Assembly: GCF_002024505.1 (NCBI RefSeq)
Contig: NZ_CP019402.1
Location: forward strand, 248,001 to 312,000
Length of the DNA: 64,000 nt
Direction: 5' to 3'
Source of the DNA: Plantibacter flavus
GTDB lineage: Bacteria > Actinomycetota > Actinomycetes > Actinomycetales > Microbacteriaceae
The notes beneath the pieces were generated by a model. The model worked only from the letters and a program-made list of their open reading frames with translations. It was not told where the DNA came from and did not search any database. The position numbers and the translations under genes are program-made. Position 1 is the stretch's first letter, and every line of letters begins with the position of its first letter. Below, piece after piece: positions 34,304-43,131 of this stretch.

Positions 34304-35578
34304 ATGAGTGACGACGCCGCGACCGATGAGCACCGCAGGACGGCTGCGCACGCCTACAGCGCGCTCGGCTGCCTCCTCCTCGACGCCGGTACCTCCGTCA
34401 CCGACGTCCGGGACTCCCTGGAGCGCGCCACGGTCGCATCGGGCGACGAGGGTCTGGCCTTCTCGGTGCTGCCGCAGCTCATCATCGTGAACGACGTGCG
34501 CACCGGTGCGGTGCTCGCGGCTGGCAACACCCACGGCGAGCTGTCGTTCCGCGGCGCGGCGCGGGCGAACCGGCTCATGCGCGAGCTCGAGCTCGGACAC
34601 TGGCCGGTCGGTGACCTGCCGGCCCGCATCCAGTCGATTCGGGAGACGCCGCGCCCGCATGCGTCGATGCACTGGGTGGTCGGGAACCTGCTGCTCGCGG
34701 GAGGGCTCGCGCTGCTGTTCCGCTGCCCATGGTGGGCGATCGTCGCATCGATGCTCGTCGGCGCCTTCGTCGGCCTGGTCATCACCCTGCTGGCGCGGTG
34801 GCGGGGAGCCGTCGCGATCGCCCCGTTCGTGACGGCGTTCGTGTCGACGACGCTCGTCGGGACGCTCGCATCGGCGATGGATCTCGGCCCCGTGCCGCTG
34901 TTCGCCGTCTGCGCGCCGATCGCGATCCTCGTACCCGGTGCGCTCATCACCAACGCCCTGCTGGAGTTGACGGCGACGGACATCGTGACGGGCTCGGCGC
35001 GCCTGATGTACGGGCTCATCGTGCTGGCATTCATGGCGGCCGGGATCTCGGCCGGGGCGCTGCTCACCGGCCTGTCGATCGACCCCGAATCGACGGCGCT
35101 CGTCGGTCAGGTCGTCCGTGGGAGCTCGGACCTGGTCGGGTGGGAGTCGGTCCCGCCGCTGTGGTTCACGTGGATCGGCGTCGTGATGCTCGCGGCCGGG
35201 ATCGGGATCGCGTTCGGCTCGGGCCGCTCCCTGACGCTGCTGACCATCTGCGTGATGGCGCTGACCTACGCGGGCATCGTCCTGTTCGCCCCGCTCGTGG
35301 GGAACGCGGTCGCGACGGGGCTGACCGCCGGGCTCGTGTTCGTCGTCGCTCGCATCGTCGAGCGGTACTCGGCGGCGGTGCCGTCCAACGTCACGTTCCA
35401 GCCGGCCCTCCTCATGCTCGTGCCGGGCACCGTGGGACTCGTGTCGCTCGCGACGCTCGAGGGCTCAGCGGTCACGGCGGCGCTGACGGTCTTCATCAGC
35501 CTCTGCGTCGGCGTCAAGACGGCGGCGGTCCTGACGGGGGTCGTCATCCCGCCGGTGCGTGCGACCGCCCGTCCCTGA
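34304..35578 (+). CDS. thrE: Threonine/serine exporter family protein (ThrE type)
   Basis: Membrane exporter of 424 residues. The soluble N-terminal DUF1212 part (about 1-120) holds LLLDAGTSVTDVRDSLERA and the repeated GNTHGELSFRGAARANRLM region; about ten helices follow, including the second, DUF3815-like half. ThrE proteins export threonine and serine. The start ATG 34304 sits close behind TACCGT, suggesting a nearly leaderless transcript. Its stop codon is the first three bases of a 60-base repeat. Confidence 0.82.
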   Translation: MSDDAATDEHRRTAAHAYSALGCLLLDAGTSVTDVRDSLERATVASGDEGLAFSVLPQLIIVNDVRTGAVLAAGNTHGELSFRGAARANRLMRELELGHWPVGDLPARIQSIRETPRPHASMHWVVGNLLLAGGLALLFRCPWWAIVASMLVGAFVGLVITLLARWRGAVAIAPFVTAFVSTTLVGTLASAMDLGPVPLFAVCAPIAILVPGALITNALLELTATDIVTGSARLMYGLIVLAFMAAGISAGALLTGLSIDPESTALVGQVVRGSSDLVGWESVPPLWFTWIGVVMLAAGIGIAFGSGRSLTLLTICVMALTYAGIVLFAPLVGNAVATGLTAGLVFVVARIVERYSAAVPSNVTFQPALLMLVPGTVGLVSLATLEGSAVTAALTVFISLCVGVKTAAVLTGVVIPPVRATARP

Positions 35579-35634
35579 GTCGCCCGGAATGGTCCGAAAC
35601 GGTGCCGAATTCGTGCAGATTCGGGCGAGTCAGC
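35576..35634. repeat. 60-base repeat, family 2, starting on the thrE stop codon
   Basis: TGAGTCGCCCGGAATGGTCC up to GGGCGAGTCAGCGG matches the copy at 21383-21442 at about two thirds of positions, including both ends and the internal GTGCAG. The first TGA is the stop codon of the exporter gene. It lies between convergent genes. Confidence 0.75.
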
Positions 35635-36718
35635 GGCTCCGCGCTGCCCTCGCCCGCGCCTTGATCGCGAGGATGACCTCGGTCTTCGCATCGGCGTAGT
35701 CGTTCATGTCGTCCCAGGGCCTCCCGAGCAGCTCCCGCTTGGTGCGCTCGTACAGCGCGCGGTCGTCGGCGTCGGACCGCAGATGGTCGCGGAGGAGGAG
35801 GTACTCGTCGATCTCCGGCGCGCCCTGCTCGTAGAGGTGCACGTGGACGTCGCGCTCCGGCGTCCGCACCATCCGATGGCGGGGCTCACGGACGCGCAGC
35901 ACGTAGCCGGCGGCCAGCAGGGGGTCGAGGTAGTCCTCCTCGGCCGCGATGTCCTCCACGGCGACCACGATGTCCACGATCGGCTTCGCCGCGAGTCCGG
36001 GCACCGAGGTCGAGCCGATGTGCTCGATCACGACGGCACTGGTCCCGCCCGCGCTCGTTCCAAGGGCCTCGATGATCCGCTGCTGGTGCTCACGGTACCG
36101 TTCGGGCCACCCCGGGTCGGCGTCGTGCAGCTCGACCCGGACCGGCTCGGGGCCTCCGACCAGCTCGAGCGTCGTGACATCCGGGCGGCGGGGGCGTCGG
36201 CGCAAGCCGCTCTGGATGGCACGGATGTTGTCGCCGAGCACCCCCGAGGCCAGCAGCCCGGTGCCGAGTGGACCCGAGGAGTCCGTGCCGAGTGCCGGCA
36301 GGAGGCGGAGCGCCGACCGGACCGGGGCACTCACGTGGTCGAGCTGCCAGGCGATCTCGGCGGCGCCGGCTCCGGCCTGATGCAGCTCGGCGGCCTTCAC
36401 CGCGTAGGCGGCGGCGCCGAGCGCGTGGGCTCCCATGTGCGCGACACCCGCGGCCTGCCCGGCCGACCACGCGGCGGCCTTGGCGGCGGGTGAGGACACC
36501 GCCTGCGAGGCCCGGTTGGCGACGAAGCGTCGGCGGATCTCCCCGGCGGTGTCGAGGTCGCCGGCTGCGAACGCGCGGGCGCGGGCGATCGCGTCACGTG
36601 GGCGATCGTCGTCCGGTGCCTCCGCTTCGAACAGCGGCAGGACCCGCTCGGCGCAATCGGCGGCCCACGAGGCGACGAGACGGCGGTCGGCTTCACTGAG
36701 TGACTGCGGCGAGAGCAT
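35630..36718 (-). CDS. Imm5-like immunity domain fused to a GrpB nucleotidyltransferase-fold domain
   Basis: Protein of 362 residues with two halves. The N-terminal 170 residues match the 'putative immunity protein' Imm5 pattern: LSEADRRLVASWAADCAERVLPLFEAE, DDRPRDAIARARAFAAGD, then an Ala-rich helical region with HMGAHALGAAAYA. The C-terminal half, from about residue 190, is GrpB: VELHDADPGWPERY, VIEHIGSTSVPGLAAKPIVDIVV and DVHVHLYEQG. Start 36718 has GAGGGTGG upstream; 36742 is possible. No toxin gene is adjacent. Function unknown; the fusion suggests the two domains act together. Confidence 0.78.
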   Translation of the reverse strand: MLSPQSLSEADRRLVASWAADCAERVLPLFEAEAPDDDRPRDAIARARAFAAGDLDTAGEIRRRFVANRASQAVSSPAAKAAAWSAGQAAGVAHMGAHALGAAAYAVKAAELHQAGAGAAEIAWQLDHVSAPVRSALRLLPALGTDSSGPLGTGLLASGVLGDNIRAIQSGLRRRPRRPDVTTLELVGGPEPVRVELHDADPGWPERYREHQQRIIEALGTSAGGTSAVVIEHIGSTSVPGLAAKPIVDIVVAVEDIAAEEDYLDPLLAAGYVLRVREPRHRMVRTPERDVHVHLYEQGAPEIDEYLLLRDHLRSDADDRALYERTKRELLGRPWDDMNDYADAKTEVILAIKARARAARSR

Positions 36719-36777
36719 GTTCCACCCTCGCACACCCGCCACGTTCGCCGTGTGGGCTGCCGGGCTAGCGTAGAGGG

Positions 36778-37362
36778 ATGGCCTCCTTGAACCTGCCTGT
36801 GATCTCCTGCAGCCTCGATCCGGCGAGTCGGAGCCGGACCCTCGCTTCGGCGAGCAGCGAGCTCCTGCGCGAGCAAGGTCATGACTCGTCCGTCATCGAT
36901 CTGGCCGAGATGGAACTGCCGCCGTTCGACAACGACCGGGTCTTCGAGAGCCCTGCGTTCCGTCGGCTGCATGCGTTGATCACGGCTGCCGACGGCGTCG
37001 TCCTCGCCTTCCCGGTCTACAACTGGGCACCGGCCGCGACGGTGAAATCGCTCATCGAGGCGACCGGCGCGACCGGCGAGGACGGCAGGGTCGCCGCCTG
37101 GTTCGACAAGGTCGTGACCTTCGTCTGCGCCGCCGGCCTGCCGCACAGCTACATGGCGACAGCCACGCTCGGGCAGTCGCTCATGCTGGACTTCAAGTGC
37201 GTCATCAACCCCTACACGGCCTACCTGTCGGAGCGGGACTGGGAGGCGGCCGGCGTGCTGACAACGGATCGTGCCGAGCGGCTCGCCAAGACGATGACCG
37301 TGCACGCGGAGCTGTCGGGGCTCCTCGCCGAGCGGAGCTACCGCTCGGTCTGGGAGGTGTGA
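36778..37362 (+). CDS. NADPH-dependent FMN reductase
   Basis: Flavodoxin-fold reductase of 194 residues. The N-terminal SCSLDPASRSRTLA is the FMN phosphate loop, MELPPFDN a typical following segment, and VLAFPVYNWAPAATVKSLIE the central motif. It likely reduces flavins, quinones or chromate. It stands alone, convergent with the MDR dehydrogenase and divergent from the Imm5-GrpB gene. Confidence 0.85.
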   Translation: MASLNLPVISCSLDPASRSRTLASASSELLREQGHDSSVIDLAEMELPPFDNDRVFESPAFRRLHALITAADGVVLAFPVYNWAPAATVKSLIEATGATGEDGRVAAWFDKVVTFVCAAGLPHSYMATATLGQSLMLDFKCVINPYTAYLSERDWEAAGVLTTDRAERLAKTMTVHAELSGLLAERSYRSVWEV

Positions 37363-37387
37363 GGGCCGAGCGGCACGGTCCCGCGTC

Positions 37388-38503
37388 TCACAACCGCACG
37401 ACGAGCTTGCGGGCTGAGACGCCGCCGTGGAGGCGGTCGAGGGCCGGCTGGATCGCCTCGAGGCCTTCGCCGACCACCTCGGGAGCGGGCGCGCAGAGGT
37501 GTCGTCCGGCGGCGAGCGCACCAGGCAGGTAGTCCTCCCACAGCATCGGCCCGACCTCGTTGGTCATGAGCGAGCTGCCCCACACGTACCGTGCCGAGAT
37601 CCCCGCCCGACGGGCACGCACCTGGAGGGCGACGTTGGCCGCCACGAGTCGGGTCATGGTGCGGATGAACGTCAGACTCGGGCCGGCCCGACGAGGCAGG
37701 GACCCGAACGACACCGACGGGCTCGCGAGCGCGACGCGGCGTGCCCCGGTGGCGGTGGCGACGGCGAGGGCTGGTTCTGCGGAGCCGGTCCCGACGGCGA
37801 GGACCCCGACGACCGAGGAGCCATGGAGGGCGCTGACGAGATCCGCCACGACGGTCGGGCTGCGGTAGTCGAACACGAGGTCGGCACCGAGCTCGCGCAT
37901 CCGGTCGTGGTTGTGCGGCGAGGCCGTGGTCGCGACCCGGTGGCCGGAGGCGACCGCGAGCTGGATGGCGTTGCTCCCCACGCTCGTCGCGCCGCCCCAG
38001 ACGACGACGGTGGTCCCGGTGGGGGTGGGGTGCTCCGAGGGGTGGGGGAGCGCGAGGTGGTCTCGTTGGAAGAGGGCGGTCGCGGCCGTGGAGATCCCGA
38101 GCGGCAGGACGACGGCCTCCTCGTCTCGGAGACCGTCCGGGATCGGGGCGGCGAGGTCCGCCCGCACGACGGTGAACTGCTGGAACCCGCCCTCGGCGTC
38201 ATGGCGCCGACCGCGCTCCATGCCGACCGCGTACGCCACGACGCGGTCGCCGACCGCGAAGCGACGGACATTCGACCCGACGGCGACGACCTCGCCCGCG
38301 ACGTCCTCACCGAGCACGGCGGGTACCGGCAGCCACCGGTACATGAGGTTCCCGGTCTGCTGCTTGACGTCGTCGAGCGGGTTCACCGCGACCGCACGGT
38401 TCCGGATGAGGAGTTCGCCCGGGCCGGGTTCGTGCATCGCAGCGGGACCGACGACGAGGTCTGCGCGGGGTGCTGGCAGCCAGGCTGCGGTGTTCGTCGG
38501 CAT
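37388..38503 (-). CDS. MDR superfamily zinc-independent dehydrogenase / enoyl reductase
   Basis: NADPH-dependent oxidoreductase of 371 residues, medium-chain fold. N-terminal GELLIRNRAVAVNPLD and VLGEDVAGEVVAVG, then a cofactor motif VVVWGGATSVGSNAIQLA. Zinc ligands of alcohol dehydrogenases are absent, as in quinone or trans-enoyl reductases (fungal ToxD-like group). Start 38503 has GGAG six bases upstream. It is divergent from a TetR gene with two palindromes between them, so it is the probable target of that regulator. Confidence 0.82.
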   Translation of the reverse strand: MPTNTAAWLPAPRADLVVGPAAMHEPGPGELLIRNRAVAVNPLDDVKQQTGNLMYRWLPVPAVLGEDVAGEVVAVGSNVRRFAVGDRVVAYAVGMERGRRHDAEGGFQQFTVVRADLAAPIPDGLRDEEAVVLPLGISTAATALFQRDHLALPHPSEHPTPTGTTVVVWGGATSVGSNAIQLAVASGHRVATTASPHNHDRMRELGADLVFDYRSPTVVADLVSALHGSSVVGVLAVGTGSAEPALAVATATGARRVALASPSVSFGSLPRRAGPSLTFIRTMTRLVAANVALQVRARRAGISARYVWGSSLMTNEVGPMLWEDYLPGALAAGRHLCAPAPEVVGEGLEAIQPALDRLHGGVSARKLVVRL

Positions 38504-38540
38504 GAGATCTCCAAGGGTGTTGCGGATTGGCGTGGCGATG

Positions 38541-38597
38541 ATGACACGGTGTGCCATCACTCTACACCTGACGACACGACGTGTCATCGGCTATCCT
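38541..38597. promoter_or_regulatory. Two TetR operators and promoter between MDR and TetR genes
   Basis: ATGACACGGTGTGCCAT (38541-38557, symmetrical except for one pair and the centre) and GACACGACGTGTC (38573-38585, perfect arms) share a GACAC/GTGTC half-site. CTGACG (38568) and TATCCT (38592) lie 18 bases apart and overlap the second site; the TetR ATG follows six bases later, so this transcript is nearly leaderless. Confidence 0.55.
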
Positions 38598-38603
38598 GAT
38601 CGC

Positions 38604-39170
38604 ATGGCACGCTGGGCACCCGACGCCGCTCTCCGACTCGAGAGCGCTGCGATGGCGCGGTTCGCCGAGCGGGGCTTCACGGCGACGACCGTCCCGGAGA
38701 TCGCCGAAGCCGCCGGGCTCACCACCCGCACGTTCTTCCGTCACTTCGCCGACAAGCGCGACGTGCTCTTCCTCCGCGAGCGCGAGCTCCCGACCGTGGT
38801 CGGACGGCTGGTCGCTGCGGCGCCACCAGGACTCGACGCGCTCGCGCTCGTGATGTCCGGCCTCGAGACCGTGGCTGCCGGCGAGCTGCAGCGCTGGCGG
38901 GACGACATCGCCGCCCGCCGCGCCGTCGTCCGGTCGGAACCGCAGCTGCGCGAGCGGGAACGGCTGAAGTCGGCGGTCCTCACCGACGCGATGCGCGACG
39001 CCCTCGTGGAGAGTGGTGTCACGTCAGCCGACGCGGCGCTCGCCGCGTCCATCGGTTCGGCACTCTTCGACGCCTCCCTCGAGCAGTGGCTCGCCGGACC
39101 CGACGACGTGCTCCTCGTCGACGTGCTCCGCGCGATGCGCGTCCGCCTCGGTGACCTCGCGGGTAGCTAG
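38604..39170 (+). CDS. TetR/AcrR family regulator
   Basis: Regulator of 188 residues. The helix-turn-helix reads MARFAERGFTATTVPEIAEAAGLTTRTFFRHFADKRDVLF, complete and canonical. The ligand domain is short and helical. It is divergent from the MDR dehydrogenase, with paired operator-like palindromes in the 100-base gap, so it probably represses both itself and the dehydrogenase and responds to an electrophile or quinone-like compound (inference). Confidence 0.87.
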   Translation: MARWAPDAALRLESAAMARFAERGFTATTVPEIAEAAGLTTRTFFRHFADKRDVLFLRERELPTVVGRLVAAAPPGLDALALVMSGLETVAAGELQRWRDDIAARRAVVRSEPQLRERERLKSAVLTDAMRDALVESGVTSADAALAASIGSALFDASLEQWLAGPDDVLLVDVLRAMRVRLGDLAGS

Positions 39171-39293
39171 GGCCGGTCCCGGCTCCGCGTCTGCTTCTCC
39201 GGGAGCCTGACCTGCCACGGGATGGACGCCACCGCGCTGCAGACCGCGATCGCAGCGACCCGAGCAGAGAGGCTGCCGCGGGTGAACGGGTCC

Positions 39294-39563
39294 TCAGTCG
39301 CCGCCGCCCCCACCGCCCCCGTCTCCTCCGCCGCCGGAGTCGCCACCACCGCCGCCGTCCCAACCGCCGGAGTCGGAGCCGCCGTGGTGGCCACCGCCGT
39401 GGTGACCGTCGCCGCCGACGATGAACGGCATGCCGGAGTCCGACGGCGTACCACCGCGATGCTTCGACCCGCCGGCACGTCGTCCGGCCTGCACGGTGAT
39501 CGTGACGACGATGACCGCGACGACGGCGAGGACCGCGATCATGACGACGGTTGAGGTGTCCAT
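39294..39563 (-). CDS. Small membrane protein with Gly/His-rich tail
   Basis: Protein of 89 residues: one N-terminal helix (VVMIAVLAVVAVIVVTITV), a basic linker, then a tail with GHHGGGHHGGSDSGGWDGG and a run of glycine to the end. The tail is low complexity and is encoded by GGC/GGT-rich DNA. Such proteins are common, unassigned and fast-evolving; the His-Gly part might bind metal. It lies between the TetR and LacI genes. Confidence 0.55.
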   Translation of the reverse strand: MDTSTVVMIAVLAVVAVIVVTITVQAGRRAGGSKHRGGTPSDSGMPFIVGGDGHHGGGHHGGSDSGGWDGGGGGDSGGGGDGGGGGGGD

Positions 39564-39633
39564 GGCTCGACCGTAGCGATGTCCGACGGCTGTCGCATCA
39601 CCCGCGCGGCGAGTATCGGGGTCAGGCCGGACC

Positions 39634-40680
39634 TCAGCGCCTCGGGATCGTGGAACCGCGGAGGACGAGGCGGCCCGGCAGGTACTCGACACCCTGCGCG
39701 ACGTCCGTGCCCTCGATCGCCTCGAAGATGCGGGTGGCGGCGAGTCGGCCGAGCTGTTGCAGGTTCGCGTCGATCGACGACAGCTCCGGCCGCGAGTTGG
39801 TGGCCAGGATCTCCCAGTTGTCGAAACTGACGACGGCTACGTCGTTCGGGACGTCCCGCCCGAGGTCGCGGACGGTGTCGAGCACGCCGCGGGCGATCTG
39901 GTCGGATCCGGCCACGATGCCGTCGATCTCGGGGTGCTGGGCGAGGAGCATGGCCGCCGCATCCCGACCCCAGTGCTCGGTCCACTCCGAGAACATCGGG
40001 GTGCCGACGAGGTCCAGACCCGCCGCGGCGAGGGCGTTCTGCACGCCCGTCACGCGGTCCCTGGCCGCCGCGTACTGCGGTTCACCCGTGATCATCGCGA
40101 TGCGGGAACGCCCGCACGCGATCAGGTGCTCGACGGCGAGGCGCCCGCCGTCGCGGTTGTCGGGGGTGATCGACACGTCGGTCGGGTCGTCGGACGGCGC
40201 GTAGGCGTAGACGACCGGGACGGGCAGTTTGTGGCCGAGTGAGGGGCGTGGGTCCGTCGTGCGACCCACGACGATGATGCCGTCGACGCGCCGGGTGAGG
40301 AGGGCGTTCAGATGGTGCTGCTCGCGGATGGCGTCCCCGCGGGCGTCGCACAGGAACACGTTCACCTGCCCGGCGCCGAACGCGTCCTCGGCGCCCATGA
40401 GGATGGGGATGACGAAGCGGCCCTCGAGGTCGCTCGTCAGGAGGCCGACGGTGCCGGTGCGCCCGTTGATCAGGCTCCGGGCGAGTTCGTTGGGGGTGAA
40501 GGCGACCTCCTTCGCGGCGTCGAGCACCCGCTGCCGGGTCTTCGGGGCGACCTCGCTCCGTCCGTTGATGGCCTTTGAAGCGGTGGCCATCGAGACGCCT
40601 GCGATCCGGGCGACGTCGCCCAAGGTCGCCGCTCGGCCGGGGGTACCGGTTGCCGAAGCACCGACATCACTGTCTGGCAT
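39634..40680 (-). CDS. LacI family regulator of the arabinoside locus
   Basis: Repressor of 348 residues. Helix-turn-helix and hinge are complete: ATLGDVARIAGVSMATASKAINGRSEVAPKTRQRV and then NELARSLINGRTGTVG. The sugar-binding core follows with the usual IIVVGRTT, VVYAYAPSDDP and DVAVVSFDNWEIL segments. It is divergent from the ABC importer with GH127 gene and has three operator-like palindromes in the gap, so it very likely controls that operon in response to an arabinofuranoside or its product. Confidence 0.9.
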   Translation of the reverse strand: MPDSDVGASATGTPGRAATLGDVARIAGVSMATASKAINGRSEVAPKTRQRVLDAAKEVAFTPNELARSLINGRTGTVGLLTSDLEGRFVIPILMGAEDAFGAGQVNVFLCDARGDAIREQHHLNALLTRRVDGIIVVGRTTDPRPSLGHKLPVPVVYAYAPSDDPTDVSITPDNRDGGRLAVEHLIACGRSRIAMITGEPQYAAARDRVTGVQNALAAAGLDLVGTPMFSEWTEHWGRDAAAMLLAQHPEIDGIVAGSDQIARGVLDTVRDLGRDVPNDVAVVSFDNWEILATNSRPELSSIDANLQQLGRLAATRIFEAIEGTDVAQGVEYLPGRLVLRGSTIPRR

Positions 40681-40693
40681 TGCTCCCCCTCTT

Positions 40694-40782
40694 CGTTTCC
40701 GAAACGTTACCGGACTTCGCTCTTGACGCTACACCGATCCCAGGCTAGCTTTACCGAAAGGCGTTTCGACAGTTTCGAAAAC
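40694..40782. promoter_or_regulatory. Promoter with three LacI operator candidates
   Basis: TTGACG (40723-40728) and TAGCTT (40746-40751) are 17 bases apart and read toward the ABC operon. Palindromes flank the promoter: CGTTTCCGAAACG (40694-40706, perfect), CGAAAGGCGTTTCG (40755-40768) and GTTTCGAAAAC (40772-40782, central CG). All share a GTTTCG/CGAAAC half-site, a good sign of a common repressor. Confidence 0.65.
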
Positions 40783-40839
40783 CTCCCATGTACCGCCGGG
40801 CCCGACCGGTCCGCTCAACGATGAGTCAGAGGAGTCACC

Positions 40840-42135
40840 ATGCGCAGCACGCACACCAGACGGATGCAGCGGGTCGGAGGGGTGTTGGCCGCCAGCGCCC
40901 TCCTCGTCGGCCTCGCCGCCTGTTCCTCCGGGGGCGGTGGCAGTTCCCCACTCGCCAGCGCCGGGCCCGAGGGCGTCGACGACGGCTCCGAGCTCACGCT
41001 CTGGACCCGCGCCCCACTCGAGAAGCAGGCGAAGCTCCTCGTCGAGGCCTACAACGCCTCGCACGAGAACCAGGTGAAGCTCACCGTGGTCCCGAACGAC
41101 GACTACGTCGCGAAGGTCGGTGCGGCGGCCGGCTCCGACAGCCTCCCCGACCTGTTCGCCGCCGACATCGTGTACGTCCCGAACTGGGTCGAACAGGGCC
41201 TCTTCCAGGACCTCACCGCGAACATCGACGGGCTCGACTTCAAGGACGAGATCAACCAGGGCCACCTCGCCGCCGGCACCGCGGACGGCAAGGAGCACGT
41301 CCTGCCGTTCGTCCTCGACCTCTCGATGCTGTTCTGGAACAAGGAGCTCTACAAGGAAGCCGGGCTCGACCCCGAGCAGGGCCCGACCACACTGGCCGAG
41401 TTCGCCGAGGACGCGAAGGCCGTCCAAGCTCTGAACAAGCCCGACACCTACGGCACCGCGACCGGCCTCAACTGCGGCGGTTGCCTCGTCTTCACCTGGT
41501 TCCCCAGTGTGTGGGCCGACGGCGAGCAGGTCATGAACGAGGAGGGCACCGAGTCCCTCCTCGCCGAGGACGGCGCCAAGGAGGTCTACAGCACGTGGGC
41601 CGACCTCTGGAAGTCGGGCGCCGTGCTCCCGTCCTCGAAGGACGAGGCCGGACCCACCTGGACCGCCGGCTTCACCGAGGGCAAGGTCGGCGTCATGCCG
41701 TACCCGGCGACGCTGCTCTCATCCACCCCGTTCGACGTGGGCGTGTCCGGCATCCCGGGCCCGAAGGGCGGCGACTCGACCTTCGTCGGCGGTGACGGGA
41801 TCGGCGTCTCGAAGGACAGCAAGAAGGCCGCACAGTCGTGGAACTTCCTCAGCTGGCTGATGTCCGAGGACGCGCAGGTCGGTGTCCTCGCGAAGGACAA
41901 CGACGTCGTCTCCCGCTCCGACCTCGCCGAGAACGAGTACTCGAGCAAGGACCCGCGCCTCGTCACGATCAACGAGGTCGCCTCGAAGGGCGACACCCCG
42001 TACTCGCTGAACTTCCAGGAGGCCTTCAACTCGCCGACCAGCCCGTGGCTGACGCTCGTGCGGAACGCGGTCCTCGAGGGCTCCGACACGGTCGACGCCG
42101 ACAACGACGCGATCACGGACGTGCTCTCGCAGTAG
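40840..42135 (+). CDS. ABC transporter sugar-binding lipoprotein (arabinoside locus)
   Basis: Family 1 solute-binding lipoprotein of 431 residues. Signal peptide with lipobox GLAACSSG (Cys 28). ELTLWTRAPLEKQAKLLVEAYN begins the mature fold, and VLPFVLDLSMLFWNKELYKEAG is the conserved hinge region. GAGGAG stands six bases before the ATG. With two permeases and GH127 downstream, it probably binds arabino-oligosaccharides. A stem-loop after its stop separates it from the permease genes. Confidence 0.88.
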   Translation: MRSTHTRRMQRVGGVLAASALLVGLAACSSGGGGSSPLASAGPEGVDDGSELTLWTRAPLEKQAKLLVEAYNASHENQVKLTVVPNDDYVAKVGAAAGSDSLPDLFAADIVYVPNWVEQGLFQDLTANIDGLDFKDEINQGHLAAGTADGKEHVLPFVLDLSMLFWNKELYKEAGLDPEQGPTTLAEFAEDAKAVQALNKPDTYGTATGLNCGGCLVFTWFPSVWADGEQVMNEEGTESLLAEDGAKEVYSTWADLWKSGAVLPSSKDEAGPTWTAGFTEGKVGVMPYPATLLSSTPFDVGVSGIPGPKGGDSTFVGGDGIGVSKDSKKAAQSWNFLSWLMSEDAQVGVLAKDNDVVSRSDLAENEYSSKDPRLVTINEVASKGDTPYSLNFQEAFNSPTSPWLTLVRNAVLEGSDTVDADNDAITDVLSQ

Positions 42136-42143
42136 TCCGATCC

Positions 42144-42185
42144 GCCGGTGCGCCGCCGCATCCATCACCGCGACGGCGCACCGGC
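42144..42185 (+). other. Intercistronic stem-loop between binding-protein and permease genes
   Basis: GCCGGTGCGCCG (42144-42155) pairs perfectly with CGGCGCACCGGC (42174-42185) over an 18-base loop. It begins nine bases after the lipoprotein stop. There is no T run, so full termination is unlikely; the likely role is to protect the upstream message or attenuate the downstream one. Confidence 0.7.
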
Positions 42186-42211
42186 ATCCACTCGTCTTGA
42201 AAGGTCCACCC

Positions 42212-43129
42212 ATGAGTACCACCCTCGCCAGACGAGGCCCGACGGACTCGGTCGGTGCCAGGAAGCGTCGCGCCGTGCACGCCCGCACCGGCTGGTTGTT
42301 CGCGCTCCCCACCGCCGTGTTCGTCATCCTCCTGTTCCTCGTCCCGCTCGGTCTCGTGTTCCAGATGGCCGCCTCCGACTGGCCGCTCCTCGGTGGCAAC
42401 CAGGGGTGGAACCTCCCCGAGAACTTCCCCAAGGCGATCGACAACCGGTTCTTCCTCGACTCGGTGGTCTTCACACTCAAGTACACGGCCATCGCGACGG
42501 TCCTGCTCATCGGCCTCGGCCTCGGCCTCGCGCTCCTCGTGCAGGAGTCCAGCCGGTGGAAGGGCTTCCTCCGCACCGCGTTCCTCATCCCGAGCGCCCT
42601 CGGCCTCGCCTCGGCGTCGCTCCTCTTCTACGTGCTGTATTCGCCGATCGCGGGGCCCTTCGCCGACCTCACGAAGGCCATGGGCTTCACCTTCCTCGGG
42701 ACCCCGGACGCGGCGCTCTGGTCGACGGTGTTCCTCATCGTCTGGCGCTTCGCCGGGTTCTACATGCTGCTCATGCTCGTGGGCCTGCAAGGCATCCCGG
42801 AGGAGGTCTACGAGGCGGCGCGCATCGACGGCGCGTCACGCTGGCAGACCTTCCGCGACATCACCGTCCCGCTGCTGAAGCCGACGCTCGCACTCACGAC
42901 GGTGATGTGCGTCACCGGTTCGCTGCTCGCGTTCGAGCAGTTCTACATCCTCACCAAGGGCGGGCCCGACAACAGCACGATCACCATCGTCCAGCTCATC
43001 TACAACGTGGCGTTCCAGGGCCCGAACAACCTCGGCGTCGCCGGCGCGCTGTCGGTCATCGTGCTCGCCGCGCTCATCGTCATCAACATCGTGCAGATCC
43101 GCGCGTTCAGCAAGAAGGTCGAGGACTGA
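42212..43129 (+). CDS. ABC transporter permease (MalF type), arabinoside locus
   Basis: Sugar importer permease of 305 residues with six helices. The EAA loop, which docks the ATPase, reads VYEAARIDGASRWQTFRDITVPLL. Start ATG 42212; an upstream in-frame TTG at 42197 lies within the ribosome-site region (TTGAAAGG). Three bases separate its stop from the next permease start. Confidence 0.88.
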   Translation: MSTTLARRGPTDSVGARKRRAVHARTGWLFALPTAVFVILLFLVPLGLVFQMAASDWPLLGGNQGWNLPENFPKAIDNRFFLDSVVFTLKYTAIATVLLIGLGLGLALLVQESSRWKGFLRTAFLIPSALGLASASLLFYVLYSPIAGPFADLTKAMGFTFLGTPDAALWSTVFLIVWRFAGFYMLLMLVGLQGIPEEVYEAARIDGASRWQTFRDITVPLLKPTLALTTVMCVTGSLLAFEQFYILTKGGPDNSTITIVQLIYNVAFQGPNNLGVAGALSVIVLAALIVINIVQIRAFSKKVED

Positions 43130-43131
43130 GC

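Noticed and set aside
39294-39420. Gly-rich tail considered as a PE_PGRS-like antigen or silk-type repeat protein
   Set aside because: No PE domain, only a short low-complexity tail on a single-helix protein.
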